Of a stretch of DNA of 64,000 nt, positions 22,754-32,743 are shown piece by piece. The notes beneath the pieces are model-generated. The model did not search any database and had not been told where the DNA came from. It saw nothing but the letters and a program-made list of their open reading frames with translations. This stretch comes from Helicoverpa zea (taxonomy: Eukaryota > Arthropoda > Insecta > Lepidoptera > Noctuidae): contig NC_061482.1 in assembly GCF_022581195.2 (NCBI RefSeq), forward strand, positions 8,804,001 to 8,868,000, written 5' to 3'. Numbering within the stretch: the first letter of the stretch is position 1; each line of letters begins with the position of its first letter. A program made the position numbers and the translations under genes.

Positions 22754-22755
<2 letters not shown>
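22325..22755 (+). pseudogene. retroelement C-terminal domain (PD...WD motif), left half of a split copy
   Basis: The open frame that covers this segment reads SAGRFARHANINDIIRRAL, then GKRPDGMSLFPWKMGRSLVW, DATCVDTLAPSHL and later GVETLGPWGPSAHLLFKDLA, ending RLADTSSDPKAGFYFG where a run of T begins. I recognise this as a domain that is abundant in lepidopteran and other animal genomes at the C-terminus of retroelement proteins. The spaced 'RPDG...VWDAT' recalls the catalytic PD-(D/E)xK pattern of restriction-like endonucleases, but I cannot show activity. The matching right half, SIAIQRGNAASLLGTL onwards, lies at 27480-27569. The clade of the parent element is not determined. Confidence 0.75.

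Positions 22756-22816
<61 letters not shown>
22756..22816. repeat. uninterrupted run of 61 T
   Basis: Sixty-one consecutive T separate the left half of the split retroelement from the first bases (GGGGTAGGTG) of the inserted LINE. Its length may be imprecise in the assembly. Confidence 0.95.
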
Positions 22817-22817
<1 letters not shown>

Positions 22818-23023
22818 GGGTAGGTGTCCAAAAAGACAAAACGTTTCTCAGTTTCTCTGAGCCTTAAAAATTTGTATTTAATAGTATTTTAAACAGTTTT
22901 TTGACAAATTATTGCATATTTGTTTGCTAATACTTACAGTATTAAATGTAATAATTGAGCACATATTTATACACCACCCGCCACATCACCAAATCTCACT
23001 AACTTAATTTAACACAAAGCACA

Positions 23024-23728
23024 TTGTTCGAGCATACAAGAATGTCACAGCTTTCGGAGATCCTATCAATCCAAAAGAGTCTTGAGGAGAACTTCACCAG
23101 GAAGATGGATGAACTTGGTGCACAAATTCAAGCTGCAGGACCCGCTAAAGACACTGTGGCTAAGATTGCTGAGGAGTTCCGGGCATTTAGAGAGCTCATC
23201 TACAGCGTCCTTGGATTGCTCAGGAAACAAATTGCGGAGTGTCTTCTGCATATTGATGGCCTGGAGATGAGGCATCGGAAGAAGGCCCTAATTTTCCAAG
23301 GAGTTCCTGAAGCTAACACTGAGGACTGCACTGCCATAATACTGAGCATAGTCAATGGCAAATTGGCTCTCAAAGACATCGCAGTTACTAATATAAAAGT
23401 GGCACATCGGCTTGGCAGCCCCAGTAAAGATCACCCAAGGCCAATTCTTGTGAGGTTCTCCGGTCTGGATGTTAAGTCAGCTATTTGGAGGGCGAAGACC
23501 GGCTTGAAGGGGACAAAGATCTCAGTGAAGGAGTTCTTGACGAAGAATAGGCAGTCCGTCTTCGCCAAGGCCAGGCAGCACTTTGGAATGCGGTCATGTT
23601 GGTCGCAGGACGGTGTAATTGTCATCAGAACTTCAGATGGGACTCGTCATAAGATTTCTGCAATGGACGAACTGAAGCCGCTTTTGGAGAAGTACCCGGT
23701 GAAGTCTGATGCATCCTCAATGGGTTGA
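23024..23728 (+). CDS. LINE ORF1 protein (nucleic-acid-binding, RRM-like)
   Basis: An intact 234-residue frame. ORF1 proteins of this type bind the element RNA and act as nucleic-acid chaperones in the retrotransposition particle. Residues 10-85 have heptad-like spacing of Leu/Ile and charged residues, compatible with a coiled coil. Residues 87-155 (KKALIFQGVPE ... VAHRLGSPSKDHPRPILVRF) have the pattern of the RRM domain of L1/CR1-type ORF1 proteins. Residues 160-225 (LKGTKISVKEFLTKNRQ ...) match the following C-terminal domain. The start could also be Met7 (23042), which has similar context. No CCHC zinc knuckles are seen. It precedes ORF2 by 609 bases with no overlap, so ORF2 translation must use internal initiation or another route. 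Confidence 0.85.
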   Translation: MFEHTRMSQLSEILSIQKSLEENFTRKMDELGAQIQAAGPAKDTVAKIAEEFRAFRELIYSVLGLLRKQIAECLLHIDGLEMRHRKKALIFQGVPEANTEDCTAIILSIVNGKLALKDIAVTNIKVAHRLGSPSKDHPRPILVRFSGLDVKSAIWRAKTGLKGTKISVKEFLTKNRQSVFAKARQHFGMRSCWSQDGVIVIRTSDGTRHKISAMDELKPLLEKYPVKSDASSMG

Positions 23729-24337
23729 TCTGAAACAAACTATACATTAGGTATGTGACGACTGGCATTTCAATAGCGGAACTTGATTTTAATATGTCAC
23801 TATTAAATTATACTCACTTTTTCCTCTAATTTCCTTATAGTGTATATTTACATCTTTACTTTTGGTCATTTTGTTATTTTACTTTGTGTAATGTTACTTC
23901 ATGTCTCTCTCTGCTCAAGTTCACGTATTTTATTCGATTCTTAGTTTACCCTCACAAAAGTTAAATTAAACATTTCTGTTTTATTCTATCAATATTATAA
24001 TTTGATGTGTAACGAATGTCATGTCAGTCGTGTCATGTGTCAAGCATGCACAGATAAAATTATATGCGTTTTGTTGTTCCGTGTATCTTTTTTTGTACTT
24101 TTATTTTGCTATGATTTTTGTTTAACTTGATTATTGTTTTTCTTTTTTGATAATTTGGTGACTGTTTTTTTTTTTTCTCTCTTTGTTTTGCTGTTCATGT
24201 TTTTCTTTTTTTTTGTTTTCTTTGCCACATTGATATTTATTGGTGTTCGCTGGCGGGTGGAGTTGAAATAGTTAACAGTAAATTAATTTCTTTTTTTTTT
24301 TTTTTTTTAGTTTTTAGTTTTACATGTTTATAATTAT

Positions 24338-27226
24338 TTGTTTTATATATATAATTTGCCTTTTATGAACTCTGGTAGTGATAGTTTTCATTCTGCTAAT
24401 GAATCCTTGGATGCTGGTAGTAATGATGATAGTTTTTGCTCTTTGCCTGATACTCTTGGTGATACTTTGAGAACACAATTCCAGCAATTAAATAAAGTTT
24501 TTAATGTATGCCACATTAATGCTCAAAGTGTCCCGAGTCACTACAGTGAACTCTTGGTGACTTTTAGTAACACTAATGTTCACGCCATCCTGATTTCTGA
24601 AAGCTGGCTTAAACCAGATCTCTTGTCCACCTCGTACTCTCTGCCTGGCTTCGTACTTATTCGGAATGATCGGCTTGGGAGAAGAGGGGGTGGCGTGGCA
24701 ATTTACCTCCGATCAGACTTTCCTTATAGGATTTTGGCTTGCTCTTCTGGTCCTCTGGCAAGTGCTGAATATCTCTTTCTAGAGGTTTCGGTAAAGGGAG
24801 CCAAAGCTGTCGTTGGTGTTGTCTACTGTCCCCCTACCGTCGACTACTTCACTGATTTCGAATCGGTTTTAGAATCGCTGGGTTCAGAGTATGCACATTA
24901 CATTATCATGGGCGATTTTAACACAAATCTCCTTGCTCCTAACTCTCCTCGAACCCGTAAACTCCTGCACCTTCTACAGTCATCCAGCTTAATTATACTG
25001 CCTCTTCAGGCTACTCATCGATCCACAATCGGTGATGATTCTTGGCTGGATTTAATGATCATTTCCAACCCATCCCTCATTTCCTCTCACGGTCAACTTG
25101 TTGCTCCTGGCTTTTCTCATCACGACCTCATTTTCCTTTCCTATGTCCTTAAACCTCCTAAGCCCAAGACTAAGGTTTTGCATAGGCGGAGTTTCGCACG
25201 CATGGATGTAGATCGGTTGCTTGAGGACGCCTTTAATATTGATTGGACACCTTTGATGACAGCTGATTCCATAGATGACAAAGTCACTATTTTTAACAAC
25301 TCAGTGAACAAGCTGTACGATGTCCATGCACCAATTAAAAAGGTAAGGATAAAACGGCCACCAGCTCCGTGGATGACCAGTCTTATCAAGATTGCCATGC
25401 GTAAGAGGGACCGGGCGTTTCGCAAGTTCAAGAGGGAACGCACGGATGAAAACTGGGTTCTGTATAAGGCTGCTAGGAATCGGTGTAATCTGATGATACG
25501 CAACGCTAAACGCCGCCATATACTTAGCAATGTCTCATCATCGACTTCTGCTGATATCTGGAAGTTCCTAAGGACTCTGGGTATTGGCAAATCGCGACAT
25601 TTAGACCTACCTAGTTCTATAACTTTAGATGCTTTAAACAATCAATTCAGCACATCTTCCCATTTGGATTATTTAACCAAACAGGACACTCTCAACTTTA
25701 TATCAAGTCTAACGCGTCCTAATATTAATCCTTTTAAGTTTCAGCCAGTCGATGAGGGAGAGATCAGAAGAATTATCCTATCCATTAAGTCTAAAGCGAT
25801 GGGATGTGATAACATCAGTCGCCAAATGATTATTTCCATCCTTGTCCCGATCCTTCCTGTTATCACCCATATCGTCAACTATTCCCTCTACTCTGGAACT
25901 TTCCCGTTGCTTTGGCGTAAAGCGTTCGTACGTCCTCTTCCCAAAATTTCCAGCCCCACTCTCCCCAGTCATTTCCGTCCAATCTCCATTCTTCCCTTCC
26001 TGTCCAAAGTGCTTGAGGCTTGTGCTCATAAACAATTTGCGCGTTTTATTTATGCAAATAAACTCATTAGCCCGCTACAATCTGGGTTTAGGCCAGGCCA
26101 CAGCACTTCCTCTGCCCTCCTTAAAGTGACTGGCGATATTAGGCGGGCTACGGAAGATGCTAACCTAACAGTGCTGGTTCTAGTCGACTTTTCGAATGCG
26201 TTCAATACCGTCAGTCACGATATCTTACTATCCATCCTATCCTATTCGATGGTCTCTTCTGAAGCTCTAGATTGGTTTTCTTCTTATCTTCGGGATCGCC
26301 AGCAGTCTGTTCGGGTGGATGAAGGCTCATCAAGTTGGTGTACATTGAATGTTGGCGTTCCACAAGGCGGCATACTCTCACCTCTTCTATTCTCGATATT
26401 TATAAATCTACTCACTCTCGAGCTTCAGTGTTCGTATCATCTCTATGCCGACGACTTGCAGCTTTACCGTCACACCAAGGCCATTGACTTGACTGATACT
26501 ATTGACAAAATTAATGCTGATTTAGAAGTGGTGAAGACTTGGTCTGATAGGTTTGGGGTGGTGGTTAACCCTACCAAGTGTCAAGCCATCATTATTGGGG
26601 GTTCGAGAGCTATGAGCAAAGTTGATGGTCTTGGTTTACCAACGTTAGTGTTTAACGGGGTTAACATTCCTTACAGCTGCACTGTGAAAAATCTTGGCCT
26701 ACACCTTGACTCCACGCTGAATTGGCAATCACAGGTTGCAGCTGTTAGTCAGAAAGTGACCAGCACGCTGCGGTTCCTCTATCGCTTGAAAAATTTTCTC
26801 CCAGTTAACGTGAAGGCGACTCAACTTCTCAACAATTGCATTCGATTCGTTTTTAATCTCCGCAAGTACGATCATGTGTCAGCCTATCGAGCGCAACTTA
26901 AATGGCTACCGATAAGACAACGTCGTGTGATGAGGGCATTAACTACTCTTTTCTCTATTCTACACTCTTCCTGTACGCCTTCTTATTTAACTCCTCACTT
27001 CCAATATATATGTTCTCAACATAGCAAAAATCTCCGCTCCTCTAATAATCGTCTTCTTCACTGCCCTGCTCACCGGTCAGATATCATTCACTCTTCCTTC
27101 TTTGTTAAATCTATTCTTCTCTGGAATGAGCTACCTCTGGAAGTCAGGATGGTTAACAGTCGTTATACATTCAAAAAGAAATTACGCGACCACATCCATA
27201 GGAAATTGGCAGAATCGCTACCGTAG
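24338..27226 (+). CDS. LINE ORF2 polyprotein: AP-like endonuclease and reverse transcriptase
   Basis: An intact 962-residue frame. The N-terminal endonuclease (about 55-270) shows INAQS (Asn61), SESW (Glu88), GRRGGGVAIY (114-123), MGDFN (Asp193, Asn195), SWLDL (Asp238) and SHHDL (260-264). Many APE-type LINE endonucleases have SDH at the last site, so His261 where Asp is usual is worth noting. The reverse transcriptase (about 475-760) shows HFRPIS, QSGFRPGHST, VDFSNAF (Asp617), GVPQGG (673-678) and the catalytic YADD (703-706). A C-terminal region rich in basic residues follows, with LKWLPIRQRRVMRALTTLF. No RNase H domain is seen. The protein nicks target DNA and copies the element RNA there. 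The first Met may be Met1 or Met10; residues 1-50 lie in low-complexity sequence. No stop or frameshift is present, so the copy could be recent. Confidence 0.93.
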   Translation: MFYIYNLPFMNSGSDSFHSANESLDAGSNDDSFCSLPDTLGDTLRTQFQQLNKVFNVCHINAQSVPSHYSELLVTFSNTNVHAILISESWLKPDLLSTSYSLPGFVLIRNDRLGRRGGGVAIYLRSDFPYRILACSSGPLASAEYLFLEVSVKGAKAVVGVVYCPPTVDYFTDFESVLESLGSEYAHYIIMGDFNTNLLAPNSPRTRKLLHLLQSSSLIILPLQATHRSTIGDDSWLDLMIISNPSLISSHGQLVAPGFSHHDLIFLSYVLKPPKPKTKVLHRRSFARMDVDRLLEDAFNIDWTPLMTADSIDDKVTIFNNSVNKLYDVHAPIKKVRIKRPPAPWMTSLIKIAMRKRDRAFRKFKRERTDENWVLYKAARNRCNLMIRNAKRRHILSNVSSSTSADIWKFLRTLGIGKSRHLDLPSSITLDALNNQFSTSSHLDYLTKQDTLNFISSLTRPNINPFKFQPVDEGEIRRIILSIKSKAMGCDNISRQMIISILVPILPVITHIVNYSLYSGTFPLLWRKAFVRPLPKISSPTLPSHFRPISILPFLSKVLEACAHKQFARFIYANKLISPLQSGFRPGHSTSSALLKVTGDIRRATEDANLTVLVLVDFSNAFNTVSHDILLSILSYSMVSSEALDWFSSYLRDRQQSVRVDEGSSSWCTLNVGVPQGGILSPLLFSIFINLLTLELQCSYHLYADDLQLYRHTKAIDLTDTIDKINADLEVVKTWSDRFGVVVNPTKCQAIIIGGSRAMSKVDGLGLPTLVFNGVNIPYSCTVKNLGLHLDSTLNWQSQVAAVSQKVTSTLRFLYRLKNFLPVNVKATQLLNNCIRFVFNLRKYDHVSAYRAQLKWLPIRQRRVMRALTTLFSILHSSCTPSYLTPHFQYICSQHSKNLRSSNNRLLHCPAHRSDIIHSSFFVKSILLWNELPLEVRMVNSRYTFKKKLRDHIHRKLAESLP

Positions 27227-27349
27227 ATTGTTTTTTTTTTTTATCTATTTCTTTATCTCTCCTGGCAATTATATGTATGTATGTATATTATGTATTATTA
27301 TCTATATATATATTGTAAACTTTTAAACTAACTATCCAAACAAAAACCT

Positions 27350-27475
27350 TGCACCTACCACTGCTATTTCTCCACCACCTAAAGGTAGACTGGGAGAAAA
27401 CGCCTAAGGCGTTAAGTCCGCCATTGTACGAAATGTGCATGAAGTATAAATAAATAAATAAATAAATAAATAAAA
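27350..27475 (+). repeat. LINE 3' terminus with (TAAA)n tail
   Basis: The 3' end contains 'aaggtagactgggagaaaac', a small palindromic GCCTAAGGC and 'gttaagtccgcc', then about seven TAAA units. The same order of motifs is found at 42315-42396. Such conserved 3' ends are normally what the reverse transcriptase recognises. Confidence 0.8.
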
Positions 27476-27479
27476 ATTA

Positions 27480-27569
27480 AGCATTGCCATCCAACGTGGC
27501 AATGCTGCCAGCCTCTTGGGTACACTCCCGGTGGGCAGCGATGAGGAGTTTTTTGATGCCATTTTTTAG
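27480..27569 (+). pseudogene. retroelement C-terminal fragment, right half of the split copy
   Basis: Open to a stop: SIAIQRGNAASLLGTL then PVGSDEEFFDAIF. It continues the frame broken at 22755 in meaning, with a few residues (QR of the '...GQRIS' motif) missing at the junction. A 3' UTR-like segment with 'gtatatatgtataaataagg' follows. Confidence 0.8.
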
Positions 27570-28107
27570 TTGTATATATGTATAAATAAGGCTTTTTTTT
27601 TACGTCATGTAAATATGTACATTTACGATAAAAGAAAAATAGTTCTTTCCGATGTATAAGAGCTTAAGAACTAAAACTATTTAAAGCTTCCATGTTGTTA
27701 TTATAAACATAGCCAATAACAATAGCGCTAGGTAATTTGAACCAGTTATTTTTTAGGGTTCCGTACCTCAAAAGGAAAAAACGGAACCCTTATAGGATCA
27801 CTTTGTTGTCCGTCTGTCTGTCTGTCTGTCTGTCAAGACCCTTTATCTCAAGAACGCGTGGACGTATCAAGCTGAAATTCACATGAAATACTCAGGTCTA
27901 TTGTCCCTTTAAACTTCTAAGCCAAGCCAATCAAAAGATACAGCCGATTATGTCGCTATTTTCAACAAATTTTCGACACTCACAAGGGAATCAAAACCTA
28001 CAGGATACTTCCCGTAAACTCAGAATCTTGAAATTTAACATGTTGTCATATAATGCAAATATAGGAAAAATTGCGAAAATCAATTTTTTTTAATTATATT
28101 GTTAGAT

Positions 28108-28290
28108 ATGAATCCTCCTTGCTAACAACCCGGACTGACCGGGCTGGTATAGAAGAAGAAGTTATGACGGATAGAAGGATGACGGACGTTGAAGATGTCA
28201 CATCGTGATCTTATAATTAATTATCGATATTGTATTTGCTATTCAAAGTTGGCTTCTGCTAAATCCTTTGTAAGAAATAAACCTTACCAG
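28108..28290 (+). repeat. repeat shared with 35953-36140
   Basis: Begins 'aatcctccttgctaaca', with 'gaccgggctggtatagaag', 'aagaagttatgacgg' and 'atcgatattgtattt', and ends 'tttgtaagaaataaacctt'. The second copy keeps these blocks in the same order and orientation. Non-coding as far as seen; possibly the 3' end of a retroelement. Confidence 0.6.
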
Positions 28291-28753
28291 GTTAAATGTT
28301 TATAGACGTGTGTTATTCATTTTCAAGTACCACTTCTAATCTGACCTCTAAGAATATAATATAATAAAAATATTTTAATAAAATGAAACTTACTACCTTA
28401 TTTCTCACGAACGAATAAAGGTATCAAATTGAAATTTATACCAAATACTCTGTTGTCCCTTTAAGCAGTGAAAAAATCTAACTTCTAAATTAACGCGATC
28501 AAAAGATTCTCTAAACTGTGAAAAATTCCAAATCAACGCAAAAATTCAAAACGCTGAGGTAGGTACCTACCTATAATCATATCGCATATTTTGAAATTCG
28601 CCACTACTCGCAATGGAATCAAAACTTAAAGACTACTTCCCACTGACATTGAATCTTGAATGTTGGTATGAAACAATAGCTTAAGGTAACCTAACAGAAA
28701 AAACTCGGATACTTTGTAATTTTTAGGCACAGACAGTAATATACGGCAACTTC

Positions 28754-28990
28754 AATAGGTATAATTCATGTTCTCGTCTAATTGTTGTGGGAGACTTCAA
28801 TATCGATTTTATAATGAATCCCCAGAATTTATTTTCCACATATTTTTCATCCATAAACATGTTTCCGTTAATAACTAGCACTACACGAAGTAATACAATT
28901 ATAGATAACGTTTTTTCGAACTTTAATGTTCAATGTGATACAATTCACACCTTTTTCATTCACCATTTACAGATTTGGTTCAAAAAGACA
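28754..28990 (+). pseudogene. LINE endonuclease fragment
   Basis: The frame reads NSCSRLIVVGDFNIDF, then FPLITSTTRSNTIIDNVFSN. VGDFN and the TR(S/T)N..IDN(V/I)FSN pattern are those of the APE-type endonuclease of non-LTR elements. Only about 75 residues remain, without the N- and C-terminal parts, so it is a fragment inside another repeat. Confidence 0.75.
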
Positions 28991-29277
28991 TAATTAGTTA
29001 TTTTCAATCAGATTCATAATCATCATAATCAGAAAATGTTGTAAATAAATAATTTGAATAAAAGAACTTTTACAAGGTACTGCCCTACTATTTTAATTAT
29101 ATTATAAAATAAAAAATATTAACTATTTTGACTCTCACGAAATTACCATAACTATGATATACCATAACCATAACCATGACTATACCTGAACGGTTTGCTC
29201 GAGAGACACTTTTTATCTATACAGGATTTGTACAGAACCCTCGGTGCGCGAGCCCGACTCGCGCTTGGCCGGTTTTT

Positions 29278-31033
29278 CATTAATTATAATGTTCTGATAT
29301 TAAGATATATTTTTATACTCGCACATAGTCTGCTTCATTATTAGATTTACTCCAGGTCTCACCTTATCTTTTATTTTATCATACTCGCAAGGACTTTATA
29401 AAAACACGTCTGGGAGCTTTGCTCTTTACGGTTGAAAAACTTGGGCATTAAAATAAACAGGACATAAGTAGATGGAGCTTTTGAGATGTGGTGCTGGTGG
29501 AGAATCTAAAGAATTAGCTATACTGATGAAAGCTTATCGAAAGACAGAAATAAAAAATAAATTCTATGATAGCATCATTTTATAGAAAAAATAATTTGAA
29601 GATAATTGAAGGCGGGTTCAAGCTAGGAAATCAACCTTAAGCTGATGTTGCTTATTTGACAAAGTTACTATCGCTTTGTGAAGTAGTTCTTGTCACTGTA
29701 TTGATATACATTTAGTCGTCCGCTTGTTTTATGTTTTTTTCTTCGATACATACTATTTCAACTTGGACAAGATTATGATAATTGCATAACAATCTTATAA
29801 GCGACACAAAGCAATCCTATAATCAATCCAAGGCAATCCTATAATCTCAGGATGAATAAGTCGGCTTCTATGAACATAATCTGGAATAGGCTAGGCAGAT
29901 GATATGACATGTATGATATTTAGTAAAATGCGGACCCCGCACAAGTGTCGACGTCTAATATAACTCGAGTGTTATTAGTCGACTTTGAACATATTGCCGA
30001 AGCGTGGCTGAGCGCCATGGAGGGCGGTATCGCTGTAAAACACGGACGAAGGTATACACTGGATAATTGTTTGAAAACAGTTCAATGGTGTTTCTGAAGA
30101 TACTTAAAGAAGTTTAGTCAAAAAAATAAAAGTCTCTCTAACTTTAAGGCAATGACTATGAAATTTGACGACCCGAGTCCCTTAAAACCTTAAAAGCTCA
30201 AAGGGGAAATAAAAATATATTTCCATTGCAAATTTAAACAAGTTTGATTTTGGATTCTACTTTAGAAGAAGGTCGTTGAAGCAAGGTCGGGAAAAGCCAA
30301 TCGTAATCCGAGAATATTTCCTTGTTCGAAGTAAACAAATGCCGTCATTTTCTCAACATGGAATGTGAAAGTTCGAATAGGTGACTGATACGGATACTGA
30401 ATTGTCGGTTCATGAACTTAATTATTGTTCTCTTGGGTACTCTCCCAGTGGACAGCGATTAAGAGTTTTAATTTATATATAGGTTATATAGGTATTATTT
30501 TAATTTTATGTTGTATAATGAGATCTTGAACCGAATAAAGCAGTTGCTGTCAAGCAGTGACGTCTATGATTACATTTTAGATAGCAGGTGAAAATAATTT
30601 GTTGATTAAATGTAAAATAAACATATTCAGATTGTTTTCTCATCGCTCATCTTCTCTCACTTGTGATCGCTTCTGCCCTGCTATTGGCATTCTCGATTTC
30701 TTAGTGTCGTGACCACTATAACCAGGAAGAAATCTTTTCGATTATATCCTCGTGAATCCTTCTGAAAGAGTATTCACCAAAATTATAGTAGAATCTTCGC
30801 GATCTGATAAATCGACACAACTAAACAAAATTTTAATACATTTGCAATAGCTCAATTTAAACATAAGACAATTTTTAGTTCGTAGTAAGGTGAATCTGAG
30901 GTTGTCTTATTCAATTCTATCAAATAGCCATATTATCTACGACCGTTCATAAAAACTAGAGTATTAAGAAGCATTAACAGAAAATGGAATAAAATACTTA
31001 TAAACGTGTAATGCTTATTGGCTTGTACTTAGG
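29278..31033. other. non-coding; tiny retroelement fragment near 30430
   Basis: No gene recognised. At about 30432-30468 the sequence 'ctcttgggtactctcccag...gacagcgat' repeats the 'LLGTLPVDSD' end of the C-terminal retroelement fragments, interrupted by a stop. Confidence 0.45.
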
Positions 31034-32743
31034 ATGGAAGTAGATGTCGAGGATAGATCTGAAGGAATATCGTCCGGGCCAATGCTGGAGGCTACACATC
31101 CGTTCACATTACCTCGCTTTTCTCGCCTAGAACAGGTGGTGACAGCAACAAGAAGGGTAGCATCCGCTAGTAGCCGCGGTGGTCATTTTGGAAGAGGCCG
31201 AGGTAATTTTGGACGTTGGAAAAGAGGGGAGGTAAGGAATTAGTCGAGAAGTATCCTTCCGATCTTGACTTCTCTCCAAATTTGACAGAGGAAGTAAGGC
31301 GAATTCAGATTAGGCGTGATAGGAATTTAGTGTCGTCGAAGAGGAAGCGTTCTTTCATGACATTGATCGGGAAGACTTTAGGTGGGAGGCGATGGATGGC
31401 TGGCAAAATGAAAAATAGACCTTTCTCCGCGATACCATTGGCCCTTGTCGTGAATTTGTTGACCCTTATGATGTCTTCAGGTCTTGTTGGGATGATAGCA
31501 TCTTAAATCACATTGTGGACGAAACCAATAGGTACGCCAATGAAATAAAACGAACGAGTGAGAGATTTGCCAATTATGGTATGATGCGAATGTGCATGAG
31601 ATATTGGTACTGTTTGCATTTTGGATGCTGCTTGGCATCATTAAAATGCCTTCAATAAAATCCTGCTTTAGCAACATACCTTTATTGAAGACTGATGGAT
31701 TTAGGCACCTTTTAAAAGAAGAAAGGTATTGGCTTTTGAATCGCGTCCTTCATTTTTCCAAGGGTTCTTCGGATCCTTCTGATCCGGATTTTATACCCAA
31801 TTTTAGACCATTTAAACGCAAAATTTAAAGAGTTACATAGCCAAGATATCTGCATAGATGAATCCCTTATTCTTTGGAAAGGACCTCTGTCAATTAAACA
31901 ATTTATAAGATCTAAATCAGCACAAGAACGATCCGATTTTGGCAAAAGCACCGTACTGAGGCTCGTAGCACCACTTTTGGATCTTGGCCATGTCCTATTC
32001 ATGAATAACTGGTTCAACTCTCCCTCACTATAGGTTTTTGAAAAGGCGAAAAACGGATTGCGTTGGCACATTACGTGCATGCAGGAAAAACGTGCCTATC
32101 GCCGTTCTAAAAGCTAAGCTAGTGGAAGGGGAAGATATGGGGCGCCAATGTGGTGACCTCATGGTAATAGCTTACCAAGACCGTAAGCGGTTGACCTGTT
32201 TATCCACGTATGACATGGCTCAAATTGAAACTGCTGCCAAGCCAGGCCGAATTTCGCCCAAACTTATAGACGATCGAGGGATGGGTGGTTGATCGTTTAG
32301 ACCAAATGCTTGAGCGCTATTTGATAGAGCGAAAGCAGAGCATCATATGGAACAGGAAATTATTTAAACGATTTCTCAATATCTCTATCCAGAATAGCCG
32401 TATTCTTGTTGAGAAATCGACTGGGAAAGCACACCAGGCTCTACAGTTTCGTCTAAAACTCGTAGAAGCTACAACTAACAAACATCTACTCCACGTCCCA
32501 AAGGCTCGTTCAGAATCTACTTCTAGACGACGTCCCACGTATCCACTCGGTCGTCTGGCGGAGCGGCATTTTATCCAGCGCATTGGAAATAAAGAGTATG
32601 GCGACAAAGATCGGACATCACGTCGAAAATGCGTGTGGTGTGCCGATAGAAGGGGAACCAGTATGAAAACCACCTATGAGGGTGCTGAATGTGGCATGGC
32701 GTTATGTTTAGATTTTTGCTTTAAAGAGTATCATACTACTTAA
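31034..32743 (+). pseudogene. piggyBac-type transposase, decayed
   Basis: Several frames joined by shifts and stops give a piggyBac transposase in order. A charged N-terminal part (31034-31240) is followed by GPCREFVDPYDVFRSCWDD with HIVDETNRYANEI (about 31443-31545). Next come PSIKSCFSNIPLLKTDGF (about 31650-31700), ICIDESLILWKGPLSIKQF (about 31845-31900; first catalytic Asp present) and LGHVLFMNNWFNSPSL (about 31983-32030; Asn where the second catalytic Asp normally stands). After these come TDCVGTLRACRKNVPIAVL, then GG/VDRLDQMLERYLIERKQ across a frameshift at about 32285 (third Asp present) and a C-terminal Cys-rich part, RKCVWCADRRG with CGMALCLDFCF. The segment between the first and second Asp is shortened. 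TTAA-flanked ends were not identified. The gene cannot encode an active transposase. Confidence 0.85.

Larger units (their letters stand above)
22817..27475 (+). mobile_element. near full-length non-LTR retrotransposon (LINE), two intact ORFs
   Basis: The element has a short 5' region (22817-23023), ORF1 (23024-23728), a T-rich spacer of about 600 bases, ORF2 (24338-27226), and a 3' UTR with a 'gcctaaggcgttaagtccgcc' segment and a (TAAA)n tail ending about 27475. It is inserted in the 3' coding end of another retroelement, whose halves are at 22325-22755 and 27480-27569. A target duplication cannot be read because the 5' side is a T run and about ten bases of host sequence are not accounted for. 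A truncated relative of its 3' UTR is at 42295-42399. ORF content and tail place it in the jockey/CR1 group. Confidence 0.9.
27749..29277 (+). repeat. 'ggttccgtacc / cttggccggttttt' repeat, long copy
   Basis: Starts 'tttttagggttccgtacct' (about 27752) and ends 'gactcgcgcttggccggttttt'. It has a (GTCT)n run at about 27811-27833. It is about six times longer than the copy at 9455-9713 and contains two additions: a segment at 28108-28290 that recurs at 35953-36140, and a LINE endonuclease fragment at 28754-28990. The ends match the family; the middle appears to be other insertions. Confidence 0.7.

Noticed and set aside
22741..22867. C-terminal poly-Phe extension of the frame ending at 22867
   Set aside because: It is only the translation of the T run plus LINE 5' sequence, not protein.
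25141..25641. 166-codon minus-strand frame inside ORF2
   Set aside because: Shadow of the LINE ORF2 coding sequence.
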